Part shown: positions 10,603-20,100 of the stretch, in pieces
Position numbering within the stretch: the first letter of the stretch is position 1
Layout of the letters: every line of letters starts with the position of its first letter
Assembly (NCBI RefSeq): GCF_030408675.1
Contig: NZ_CP047200.1
Span: 2,232,001-2,296,000 of the forward strand
Source: Corynebacterium durum
GTDB lineage: Bacteria; Actinomycetota; Actinomycetes; Mycobacteriales; Mycobacteriaceae
Length of the DNA stretch: 64,000 bases
Direction: 5' to 3'
Program-made: the position numbers and the translations under genes
The notes under the pieces: model-generated
What the model was told of the DNA's origin: nothing
The model's input: only the letters and a program-made list of their open reading frames with translations
Database searches by the model: none

Positions 10603-11064
10603 ATGAACGCACTAACACCACATGAAGCGCAGGCTCAACTCACGGAGGCTCGCATGCGCACGCAAGGCATCAGCGGTTTCACCCCTGCGTGGGCCTCTTA
10701 TGAGATCATAATTGCCGCCATGGTCTTCGAAGTTCTAGCCAATTACTGTGACGGGCACCCCGAATTTCACGCCCTTCGCATGCCGTTGTTCATCACAGGA
10801 TTTGTGTGGCTCGCTGTCGGAGTCGGCTTATCCACATTCACGGTGATTGTCGCTAAAACTGCCCTCCGTGGTTTCGGACTTCGTTGGGGCATCATGATTG
10901 GGGTCTGGTCCGTTTGCTACTTGGCACTCATGCTTACTACGACCTTCACACCAGTGTCCCTGACGCAGCTTTTCATCATGCTCTCCATAGTCCCACTCCT
11001 AGGCATCGCAGGTCCCGTGTGGGAAATGCTCGCCCTGCGCAAGAACAGAAAGAGCATCCGATGA
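10603..11064 (+). CDS. Four-helix membrane protein, tandem paralogue 2
   Basis: 153 aa, same length and topology as the upstream gene and clearly its duplicate (shared MNxxTPxEAQAQLTEAR start). Its stop overlaps the start of the winged-helix regulator gene by 4 bp (ATGA), a sign of coupled translation. Function unknown; small membrane proteins beside this type of regulator are often its target or sensor. Confidence 0.75.
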   Translation: MNALTPHEAQAQLTEARMRTQGISGFTPAWASYEIIIAAMVFEVLANYCDGHPEFHALRMPLFITGFVWLAVGVGLSTFTVIVAKTALRGFGLRWGIMIGVWSVCYLALMLTTTFTPVSLTQLFIMLSIVPLLGIAGPVWEMLALRKNRKSIR

Positions 11065-11372
11065 GCACCCACCCTCGCAATGACCTCAACCCGGCGTTCA
11101 CTAATCCGCTGCGGTTTTCCCTGATGGCTACGCTCGCGGGCGTCGAGAAGCTGCCGTTCAAGGATGCCCGGGATTACCTGGGCACCACCGATTCGACGCT
11201 TTCTAAGCACGCGAGCGCGTTGGAGGAAGCGGGGTTCGTCACCATCATGAAAGGGTTTTTGGGCAAAAAGCCGCAGACAACCCTGAAGCTCAGCAAACAG
11301 GGCCGCACGGCGTGGGCGGCGCATCTCGACGCCCTGCGACAGATCGCCTTCCCCCAAGACACCGAGAGTTAG
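11061..11372 (+). CDS. Winged-helix transcriptional regulator (HTH_34-like)
   Basis: 103 aa. One winged-helix domain covers almost all of the protein: a recognition-helix region TTDSTLSKHASALEEAG followed by a basic wing GKKPQTTLKLS. The start is fixed by the ATGA overlap with the upstream membrane protein gene. No effector domain is present. It probably autoregulates through the paired GGAAAGTACTT sites at 10045-10074. The stop overlaps the convergent adhesin gene by 4 bp. Confidence 0.82.
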   Translation: MSTHPRNDLNPAFTNPLRFSLMATLAGVEKLPFKDARDYLGTTDSTLSKHASALEEAGFVTIMKGFLGKKPQTTLKLSKQGRTAWAAHLDALRQIAFPQDTES

Positions 11373-12736
11373 TGGTCCTTCGATAGAACCCGCACCAGCG
11401 CACACACTATAATCCCCAGGAACAGTAAAGCTAATGGAAGAAACACGAAGGCACCGACATCCTTGAGGCTCTGCGCCTCCGATGCGGTGCGTATCGGACT
11501 AACACGATTCACGGCGGGAGCGGCGGGGATAGCGGGGGCGGTGGGGTTAATGGGCGTCGAAAAGCGGAGAAGGGAATCCTGGGATTCAGCTGCGGCGGGG
11601 GCATCGGGTTGGAACACCGTTTCCGTCACAATGCTGTCCATGATGTCCTGCACCACCCCATAGGACGTGAGATGAATGGGAGATGCCACGGGCTGAGCGT
11701 CGGCAGTGGTTGAGTAGAAAACCACCAGGTAATAGTGGTCGGACTTCCATCCACCCGATGGAGGTTCGGCAACAATGGATTGGGCGAGACCGCCGTCTTT
11801 AATTCCCTGGGTAATGCTAGCCGCATGGTGCTGCTCATCCGGCACCGAAAAGGGATCGTCCCGTTGCTCAGCGGTGTATTCGATCAATTCGTCCGCATCG
11901 GAATTGATATAGACATGGCCAACAGCGTTGCGCGGCCCCGAAAGGCGGCTATCAAATCGCAACGACCGCTCCCCCAGCTTGTCATGCAGTAAGGCACCCG
12001 GTGCACTGACCACCCAGCGAATAAGTGTGCCGTTAATCTGCTGGCCTTCCACCGTTATGTGAGCAGGAAGTGTGGGGGCCGCTTTCACAATGCCGGAAGG
12101 GCCATCGCCCGGCAGAGTAATACTCTGGTCAGTGCCGTTGATATTGAAGTCAATGTCCATGGAATCATAACTGCTCAAAGCTTTGACTTCCGTGGTGAGC
12201 GTGCCAATAGCATTGTTATGACCGGCCAGGGAATCATCAAAAGTGCAGGTGACCAGGTTAGTGCGACGGTCTGAGGTGCAGTCGCCAACCGTGCGCCCGC
12301 TACTGTCGTGCAGGGCATTGAAAAACGTGGCCGGAACTCGGAATTGCTTGGGAAATTGAATGGTGAATTGTTGACCTTCAAACTCCCCGCCCGACAGCGA
12401 CCATGGCCAACTGAATGTCACTTCCGAATTTTCCGTTATAGGGAGGGCAGATGCCGTGATAATGGGGGCATCAATGTCAATGAAGGTGGGCGCATTGGCG
12501 GCGGTACCGACGTGATTTACCTGGGCAGTGTTGTTTGCTTGGGCTTGGACGATGACATCGGATTGGTGGTGAGAGGTTGCTGCGTGAGCTTCGGCGAGCT
12601 GCATTTCGACAAACGAAGTTCTGGCAAAGTGGGCTCCAGCGAGGTCGGCGAATGCCCCGCTGACGTTAATACCGATAGATAGCAGCAGTGCAACGCCAAG
12701 CAGAGCGCAGCGTCGAGCATTCATCAAGCGACTCAC
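11369..12736 (-). CDS. Membrane-anchored surface protein sharing the adhesin head
   Basis: 455 aa from GTG 12736, with GAGG upstream. It has a signal sequence (residues ~8-30), two beta-rich domains (~90-360), a Pro/Ala-rich linker and a C-terminal membrane helix (~425-448) ending in a short basic tail. The two domains match the head of the large adhesin at 13191-16730: QFTIQFP versus QFSVEFP, VTCTFDD versus VTCTFND, LPGDGPSGI versus LPGPDDQDGI, and SGGWKSDHYY versus NDGWKADRFY. It lacks the repeat stalk and sorting signal, so it probably stays in the membrane. No ligand can be named. Confidence 0.82.
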   Translation of the reverse strand: MSRLMNARRCALLGVALLLSIGINVSGAFADLAGAHFARTSFVEMQLAEAHAATSHHQSDVIVQAQANNTAQVNHVGTAANAPTFIDIDAPIITASALPITENSEVTFSWPWSLSGGEFEGQQFTIQFPKQFRVPATFFNALHDSSGRTVGDCTSDRRTNLVTCTFDDSLAGHNNAIGTLTTEVKALSSYDSMDIDFNINGTDQSITLPGDGPSGIVKAAPTLPAHITVEGQQINGTLIRWVVSAPGALLHDKLGERSLRFDSRLSGPRNAVGHVYINSDADELIEYTAEQRDDPFSVPDEQHHAASITQGIKDGGLAQSIVAEPPSGGWKSDHYYLVVFYSTTADAQPVASPIHLTSYGVVQDIMDSIVTETVFQPDAPAAAESQDSLLRFSTPINPTAPAIPAAPAVNRVSPIRTASEAQSLKDVGAFVFLPLALLFLGIIVCALVRVLSKDH

Positions 12737-13190
12737 AGATCCTCTTCACCCCTTGCGGCTGAGTTATAGCATGAACCAATCACATTTAATGCTCAGGATT
12801 TTATCATCTTAAACCTTCATTTCAAAGGCAATATTTGAGGCAATCCTCACTTTTTGACCACAGATGGGGGCTATCCAGGGGTTGAGCAAGTGATGATCCG
12901 GTAGTGAGCAGGGAAAATTGGATAACAACCAGCACCCAAATCCGAAATCGATGCCCAGCACGCCACCAAAGCCAGCAAAGAATAAAAGTGGCTACGCTTA
13001 CAATTTTCTTAACATTGACGCGTTGTGGCCGGCACCCAGCACTGTGGAGCGCTGTGGAGCACAGTAAAACACTGTGGAACATGCAAAGCGCAAACACAGA
13101 GCGCAAAAGGAAGCCCCGGCTCCACCATTACATGGAGCCGGGGCGCAGGTGCGCTAGGCCATTAAAGCCCTAGTGCACTACGTCGGGATG
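12737..13190. other. Intergenic region between the two adhesin genes
   Basis: 454 bp without a credible gene. It holds a terminator at 13113-13144, a second GTGCACTAGGGC hairpin at 13149-13178 and short CACTGTGGA direct repeats at 13040-13080. The rest, presumably containing the promoter of the shorter adhesin, shows nothing I can assign. Confidence 0.5.
13113..13144 (-). terminator. Intrinsic terminator of the large adhesin gene
   Basis: Perfect 12-bp stem GCCCCGGCTCCA / TGGAGCCGGGGC with an 8-nt loop; on the minus strand it is followed by TTCCTTTT, 46 bp after the stop codon. Confidence 0.85.
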
Positions 13191-16100
13191 TTACGAGCGG
13201 CGGCTACGAATGATCATCGCAGCACCAGCTGTGACAACCAGAAGCGCTAGCATGCTAACACCGATGACCGAGGCACCTGTGTTGGCCAGTTTCTTCGGGT
13301 TCTGCTTCTCGGGTGTCGGGTTCCCTGACTGTGCTTTGGCAGGGATGCCCTTCTGCGGAACACACGGGACACCCTTGTCATTACCGTTGGCACCGTGTCC
13401 ACCCGAATATCCACCCGGTTCACTCGGGGTACCCGACGCGGGAGCGTGAGGATCACACGTCTTGGGTGCGGGCACCGAGGGGGTCGGTGTCGCGGACAGC
13501 GGCGCGGGCGGCTTCTGCACTGACGGTGCCGGAGGTGTGGGTAGCGGGATCAGGGGAACGATAGGGATGACAAACCACCACCATGGAATGTTGGCACTGT
13601 TCGTGACCTTCACTACCGTTGCTTTGCTGCTCTCGGCTTTGACAGTGATGGTTGCTGTGCCATCACCATTGTCTTTCACAGCCCCAGCGGTATCACTACC
13701 GAAGCGTGGTGTAGCCCAGGAGGTAAAGGTGTCCGATGCCGGCATTGTTTCCTTCAGCGTCACCATCGTGCCCACGGGCATCTGCGGCAGCTTATGGGTG
13801 TCGCCATCCTTGAGTGTGAACGTCTCCTTCTTGGACTCGTTACCAATGCCCCACGTCGCGGTGAACTGGTACTCCTTCGACTTGTTGCTAGAGGAACCTG
13901 CTACAAGCCCCACGACTTCCTTGGTAATTTCAACGGTTCCAAGTTTGTCGTAGCTGTTCTTGATGCGCGCAGAGGCTTCACTGCGCTCATCCTCAACTGT
14001 TGCTTCTGCACGAACAATGGACTCGTCTTCGACGAAGATCGCGCCGTCAACTGCCACGTCCTTGGTGTCCTCTGTGAAGGTACAGCGTGATCCAACAACG
14101 ATGTCCTTGATGGTTGCGGGTTCATCAACCTTCAGCTTCACCTCGCCTTTCGACGTCTCTTTGCCTTCCTTGGTGCAGACGTAACCAACGGTGAAGGTCT
14201 TGTGCTTGATGACGTCCAGATCCTTGGCCGATCCAGCCAGCTCCTTGGTTACCTTCACACTGCCCTTCAGCGCAGTGTATGTGTTCGTTGCAGTAACGGA
14301 CTTGGTAGCACCCTTAACGATAGTGATCTCTTCCAAACCACTCGTCTTCAGGTGAGCACCAGCAACACCAGCACCCACTTCGTTGACTACACAGTTAAAG
14401 TCGTGCGGAATCTTCTTGCTGGTCGCAGTACCATTGGCCTTCACCACAAGATCACCCTCGACCTTGGTGGCTTCGGTCTTAGCTTTATCCGTGCACACGT
14501 AGTGGAAGGTAAATTCCTTATCTCCCACTGCGACATTGTCAGGGTTCACTAGCTTCTTGGTGATGGTGAAATCACCCAACTTAGAAGCGTAGACATTGTT
14601 CACGGTGAAGATCTGAACCTGATTAGCCGAAATCTTCACCGACTTCGGAGTGATATTCGTCGTACGGGTTGCGTCCTTCACATCAGCAGAATCAGCACGC
14701 TCGGCAATTTGACACTCGTACCCAACCGGAATCTCAGGGGACGTCACTTCACCGGCACCATCAACAGTCAAGGTGAACTGTAGTGGCGCAGGTTCATTGA
14801 CATCCTGAACTTCAACACGCCCTCCTGTGTTTGGTTGCGAAAGAGCAGGCGGAGTACACACGTAGTCAAAGACATAGCGCCTATTCTCGTTCTGCGGAAT
14901 CACCTTGTGGGGGTCTTCAACGGTCTTGACGATCTTGAATTTACCCATCGGCGTTTTAGTCGGAGTGAACTTATTGGTTACCCGGAGATGCTGGCGTTCA
15001 TTGGTGACAGTGTAGTTAAAGACGTTGGGGGTTTCGGGGTGGTTTTGAAGCAGGTCTCCCTGCTGGTTTTTGCGGATGTGATAGTGCCACCTATAGTCAA
15101 CAGCCTGCACGTCTTTTTCAGTAAAACTGCACTGTGCGCCCACCGGGATGTTGTTGACGGGTTGCGAGGGAGTGCCATCGCTCTTGATTGTCACATCACC
15201 GTCGTAGTCTTTCCCTGCAGTGGTACAGGTGTAGTGAACCGTGAATTCGGGGAACTGTTTCTTCAGCTCAGCGATTTCTGCGTCTTTACCCTCTGCAACA
15301 TGTGTGCCATCTTCCGTCATGACCGCAATGACCTTGTCAAAGTAAAAACCACCAGTCAGCTTTGGGGTGTTGGTCAAAGTCACGCCAATATTGCGGTCTG
15401 ACACCGTAGTAACGGTTACCTTCGACGAACCAGCCCCCTCGAGATTCGGGGCGTCGGAAGTGTTCGTTGCAGTGAACTGCGGAGCGTCATATGTGACAGC
15501 ACCACCTTGAGGTATGACCTCCTCCAAGGTGACCTTGGAGCCAGCGGGCAGTTCCTTGTTTCCCTTCACCACGTCACCATTAAGAGGAACATTCAGAGTG
15601 TAGGTTTCATCGAATTTATCGTCAGGAGAATCAACAGTCACGTTAACGGGGAATGTCGTTCCATCCTTGAGACCCTCTGGACGTGTCGCAGCAGGATTCA
15701 GCACTTTCTTCAGCTCAAAAGTACCACGATTTACACCAGTGATGGTGCCTCGAGCATCCTGTTTAAATTCAGAAACTGCGGTTGACACAAGTGCTGTACC
15801 ACGCAGGCTGGCCTTATTTGAAATATCAGTGTTTTTAGCGGGGATAGCACCGTCTGCGGAAATTGATGTATAAGACACTTGGTAGAAGCGATCAGCCTTC
15901 CAGCCGTCATTTGGACGCTTCAGGGTAATAACCTGCTTGGTTTCCCCCGGCTGAATATCCTGCTCGAACGCAAGAGGCTTGCCCTTGAATCGCGGGTCAT
16001 CCAGCTGGTCTTTGGTGTATTCTACAGCGTATTCGCCCCAACCTTTGATAAACTTGTGCCCGACATCACCGGTGACAAGCTTCAGTTCATCTTCAATCAC

Positions 16101-16730
16101 AACATCGCTATTGATGCTGTGTTTTACCAGCTCAGAGCCAGGAACCGAGATAGTCCAGCGGGCGTGAACTTTGTCGGATTCAGCCCAGCCTTCTTTCGAA
16201 AACGTCTTTGGCGCAGTGTAATCGGCCCCGATAATTCCATCCTGGTCATCGGGACCAGGCAAACGAACAAGCCGTGACACGCCATCGATCTTGAAAGGGA
16301 TTTCTTTGGATTTCTGGGCTTTGGCAACCTGCACCTGCACCTCGAACATCCCATGGACATTATCTTTGTGCGAGAACTTATCATTAAAAGTACAGGTGAC
16401 AATTCTAGTGTCGCTATCGGCATTACACGTTCCACCAACAACGCCGTCCGCGTCTCTTAGCTCAATACCTTGATCCGAGCCCAGTTGCAATACGTCCGGA
16501 AATTCCACAGAAAACTGCTGCCCGTTGCTCACGTTACCCGCATACCAGTCCCACCGAACGTGAACATAGCTCAAATTCTTAATGGGAGTGTTTTCGGACT
16601 CCACACTAACATTCTCTATCCTCACACCCCCAGTGGCCTGTGCCACTGGCTGATAAGTCAGCAGACTGGTGAGCACCAGAAGCAGTGAACTTACGATCGC
16701 GTAGATTTTTCGGCTCACCGAATAGCCCAC
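13191..16730 (-). CDS. Large LANTG-anchored adhesin with DUF5979-type repeats
   Basis: 1179 aa from GTG 16730, six bases after AAAGGAG; an in-frame upstream start at 16820 would hide the signal peptide. Order: signal peptide (1-32), two adhesin head domains (~35-330), then six Ig-like repeats of about 105-130 aa, a Pro-rich wall linker and LANTG, a hydrophobic helix and RSRRS. Repeats start with a K-containing strand such as FTITKKL, have a central TE, and end in an Asn strand (TNTY), which could form Lys-Asn isopeptide bonds. Repeats 2-5 each carry a Cys pair (YxCT ... C); 1 and 6 do not. LAxTG is the motif proposed for class E sortases of actinobacteria. No sortase gene is in the window. 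Confidence 0.9.
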   Translation of the reverse strand: MGYSVSRKIYAIVSSLLLVLTSLLTYQPVAQATGGVRIENVSVESENTPIKNLSYVHVRWDWYAGNVSNGQQFSVEFPDVLQLGSDQGIELRDADGVVGGTCNADSDTRIVTCTFNDKFSHKDNVHGMFEVQVQVAKAQKSKEIPFKIDGVSRLVRLPGPDDQDGIIGADYTAPKTFSKEGWAESDKVHARWTISVPGSELVKHSINSDVVIEDELKLVTGDVGHKFIKGWGEYAVEYTKDQLDDPRFKGKPLAFEQDIQPGETKQVITLKRPNDGWKADRFYQVSYTSISADGAIPAKNTDISNKASLRGTALVSTAVSEFKQDARGTITGVNRGTFELKKVLNPAATRPEGLKDGTTFPVNVTVDSPDDKFDETYTLNVPLNGDVVKGNKELPAGSKVTLEEVIPQGGAVTYDAPQFTATNTSDAPNLEGAGSSKVTVTTVSDRNIGVTLTNTPKLTGGFYFDKVIAVMTEDGTHVAEGKDAEIAELKKQFPEFTVHYTCTTAGKDYDGDVTIKSDGTPSQPVNNIPVGAQCSFTEKDVQAVDYRWHYHIRKNQQGDLLQNHPETPNVFNYTVTNERQHLRVTNKFTPTKTPMGKFKIVKTVEDPHKVIPQNENRRYVFDYVCTPPALSQPNTGGRVEVQDVNEPAPLQFTLTVDGAGEVTSPEIPVGYECQIAERADSADVKDATRTTNITPKSVKISANQVQIFTVNNVYASKLGDFTITKKLVNPDNVAVGDKEFTFHYVCTDKAKTEATKVEGDLVVKANGTATSKKIPHDFNCVVNEVGAGVAGAHLKTSGLEEITIVKGATKSVTATNTYTALKGSVKVTKELAGSAKDLDVIKHKTFTVGYVCTKEGKETSKGEVKLKVDEPATIKDIVVGSRCTFTEDTKDVAVDGAIFVEDESIVRAEATVEDERSEASARIKNSYDKLGTVEITKEVVGLVAGSSSNKSKEYQFTATWGIGNESKKETFTLKDGDTHKLPQMPVGTMVTLKETMPASDTFTSWATPRFGSDTAGAVKDNGDGTATITVKAESSKATVVKVTNSANIPWWWFVIPIVPLIPLPTPPAPSVQKPPAPLSATPTPSVPAPKTCDPHAPASGTPSEPGGYSGGHGANGNDKGVPCVPQKGIPAKAQSGNPTPEKQNPKKLANTGASVIGVSMLALLVVTAGAAMIIRSRRS

Positions 16731-17154
16731 AGCCTTCTCCTTTCTCTTGATACATGCAAAAACCAGATGAGACCTACGGGCAGCTGACCTGACGAATTTC
16801 ACAATCCCGACCAACACCATAAGTCACATAGTTCTTTAAGGATTTTATCAGTTTATTGTGTCATGTCAACTAGGACACCGTCCAGAATTTAGACGTATTC
16901 GCAGGCCAAATAGCTTTACATGCAAACATTTTAGCTCATCAAAAGCTTAATATATACTCAGATATGCCACGTGACGCACTGCGGCACCTTTCCTTTAGTT
17001 CCGCCTCGCCTAATCGAGGTCTGCCCCCTCCCCCAAAAAGTGACCGCCTCACGAGCGGCAATTTCAGAAACAGCAATGCAAAAGCCCGGCCCCTCCCCAC
17101 CGAAATGTGAGGACAGGCCGGGCTAAAGCGCCACAGAACGTTAAAGAAGCGCCA
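16731..17154. other. Intergenic region between fas and the adhesin
   Basis: 424 bp with no gene seen. The part next to the adhesin (16810-16990) is AT-rich and probably holds its promoter. A fas terminator candidate lies at 17083-17124. Confidence 0.5.
17083..17124 (-). terminator. Probable terminator of fas
   Basis: AGCCCGGCC / GGCCGGGCT stem with a 24-nt loop, 31 bp past the fas stop. On the minus strand only TTTGCATTG follows, so the T tract is weak. Confidence 0.5.
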
Positions 17155-20100
17155 CTAGAACTCCCCGGTTACACGAAGGACTCCATCAACCAGGCGCGCC
17201 CCGGAATCAAGCAGCGCGGCAGCTTCTCGCTCCTTGGCAGCATCACCGGTGCCACCAAGGTTGCGGTCCACGGGCCGTTCGTACAGTGCGGCACCGCCGT
17301 GCATGGCGTCGAGAATGCGCCGCAGACCAGCATTTTCGCGGGTGGTGGCAGCATCTTCCCATTCGGCGACACCGGTGGCACCGCGTTCTTCGCGCACGGC
17401 CTCCACAAAAGCGGCCGGGTGGACAATAGCCACTAGCGCCGAGACGTGCCCGAAACCAAGGGAGGTGACAATGCCTGCCTTCGGCGCGAAGCCTTCACCC
17501 GCAGCCCCCAGGTCCAGGGGTTTGCGCAGCCACACCAGGCGCTGATGCTTGTTCAGCACCGGGTCCACGCAGTCCAGGGAGCGGTTGGCGGGCAGCAGCC
17601 CGGACCGCAGCACCTGGGTGAGCCCGATGATCTGGAATGCGGCGGCACCGCCCTTGGCATGCCCGGTCAGGGACTTCTGGGACACCACAAACAACGGGTT
17701 GCCCTCGCCGCGCCCCATAGCGGTGGCGAGGCGTTCGTGCAGGTCGGACTCGTTGGGGTCGTTGGCGGTAGTGGAGGTGTCGTGCTTGGAGATCACGCTC
17801 ACCTCATCCGCATTCACACCCAGAGCGTACAGCGCCTTGGCCAGGCGGGAAACTTCCCCACCCTGTGCGGCACCCAGGGCACCCAAGCCCGGCGCGGGGA
17901 TGGAAGTGTGCGCGCCGTCGGCAAAGGATTCTGCGAATCCCACCACACCGAGGACGGGAAGTCCGAGGTCGGCGGCGATGGAGCCGCGGGTGAGCAGGAT
18001 GGTGCCGCCACCTGCGGATTCGATGAATCCGGCGCGGCGTCGATCGTTGGCGCGTGAGAAGTAGCGCTCGTCGATGCCTTTGCCTTCGAGTTCGGCGGAC
18101 GGCGCGGTGGCCGCCATGTCACCGAAGCCGGTGATGCCTTCGATGGACAGGTCGTCGAAGCCACCTGCGACCACGAAGTCGGCTTTGCCGAGCCTGATTT
18201 TGTCCATGCCTTCTTCCACGGAGACGGCGGCGGTGGCGCAGGCCGCAACGGGGTGCACCATTTGGCCGTAGCCGCCAATGTAGGACTGCATGACGTGCGC
18301 GGCGGTGACGTTGGGCAGGGCTTCCTGCAGGATGTCGTTGGCGCGGGGTTCGGCAAGCAGGCCGTCAACGTAGAGGGAGCGCAGGGATTCCATGCCACCC
18401 ATGCCGGTTCCTTGTGAGGAGGAGACGCGGGTGGGGTGGATGGAGCGCATGAGCTCGGCGGGGCTGAATCCGCTGGACAGGAACGCCTCGACGGTGCAGA
18501 CGATGTTCCACAGGGCAACGCGGTCGAGGTTGTCCACCATGTCTGCGGGGATGCCGTAGACGCTGGGGTCAAATCCTTCGGGGATTTGTCCACCGACGAA
18601 GCGGCTCATGGCCATGCGCCGGGGCACACGGATGGCGGAGCCCGCATGGCGGGTGACTATCCATTCGCCGGTTTCTTCGCTGTAGGCGGCGCTGGTGTTG
18701 TCGGGTTCGGAGTCGACGAAGGTGCGGGCCGCTTCCTTGTCGCTGACGGTGAAGCTCAGGTCACGGTCCAGGTAGACGGTGGTGAGTTCGGGGGCTAGGT
18801 TGCTGACCATGCCGAAATCGTCATGGTAGCGGCGTACACCGACGCGGCCTAGCACTTCGTCGTGGTAACGGTCGTAGATGTCTTCTTCGGCAATCTCGGA
18901 ACCGTCGGCATCGACCCAGCTGCCGTCTTCCCAGCTGATGAGTCCCATAGTCCAGGCGAGTTCGGTGACGCCGGCGGCGGAGAGGTCGCCGGTGAGTTCG
19001 GCGTCGAAACGCGTGCGGGCGGAGCCGTAGGGCCCGAGTTCGCCGGCACCGACGATGACGATCATGTCGTCGAGTTTCTGGCTAACCTGCCCGGTGAAGT
19101 CTGGGGTGGTGGCCTGGAAGCGTCGGTATGGGGTGGGCAGGGCGCGCACGGTGCGGGGTTCTTCGTCCTCGCTTGTCGATGCCGCGTTTGCCGCAGCATT
19201 CCGGGCCAGTTCCGCGAGGTTCACATCGGCATCGCCGAGGCCGCCGGTGTAGTCCACCGTCACGGGTTCGGTGGCGGCCTTATCGCGCACGTCCTGGGAA
19301 ATGTTAGAGACCAGCAGCTTGGCGATGTCTTCGGTGGAGAATGTGGTCACGCCTGCGGCTTCGACGGCCTCGACAAGCGGATCGTTGCCGCCCATCAGGC
19401 CGGTGCCGCGCACCCATCCGATCAGGGCGTGCACCAGGGAGGTGTTCTCGCCCCACACGGGTTCCGCATGCCAGCGGTTGACCAGTGCATCCAGGGCTGC
19501 CTTGGATTCGCCGTAGGCACCGTCGCCGCCGAAACGGCCGCGGTTCGGGGAGCCCGGAATCACCACATGCAGGCGGCGTCCAACCTCCGTGTTCACGCCG
19601 ATAGCGGACAGCCCGGCAATGAGGCGTTCCACGCTCCATAGCAGCAGGCGCATTTCCGTTTCGGCGCGCGGGCCAGCATCCGCCAGGGAGCCGGACACGC
19701 GGGGCGCGGCGAAGGGGAACAGCAGAGTGGGTACCAGGGCTGGCTTGAGCACTTTCTTCGCACCGTTGACGGTGGCGGTCTGCTCCGAGCCGACCCACTC
19801 GATCACGGAATCCAGGTCAGCGAAGGAACTCAAGTTCGCGGGTACGATCCACAGGGCAGCCTGGCCGCGGGCGTGGGTGCGGTACAGTTCCTTGTAGAAG
19901 GTCAGGCGCTCGTGGTTCAGGTTGGAGGTGGTGGCCACCACCGTGGCACCGCCGCCCAGCAGCTCGCCTGTGACGGCAGCGGCAATGGAGTTCGGGGAGG
20001 CACCCGTGACCACGGCAACATCCTTGGCGTACGGCAGTGCGCTGGTATCCAGCGCCTGGGCCGCCAACTCATCCAGGCCCCAGTGCTTGGCCTGGCGGGC

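Noticed and set aside
13020..13085. CACTGTGGA repeats as a regulatory array
   Set aside because: Only three short imperfect copies beside a terminator; chance is likely.
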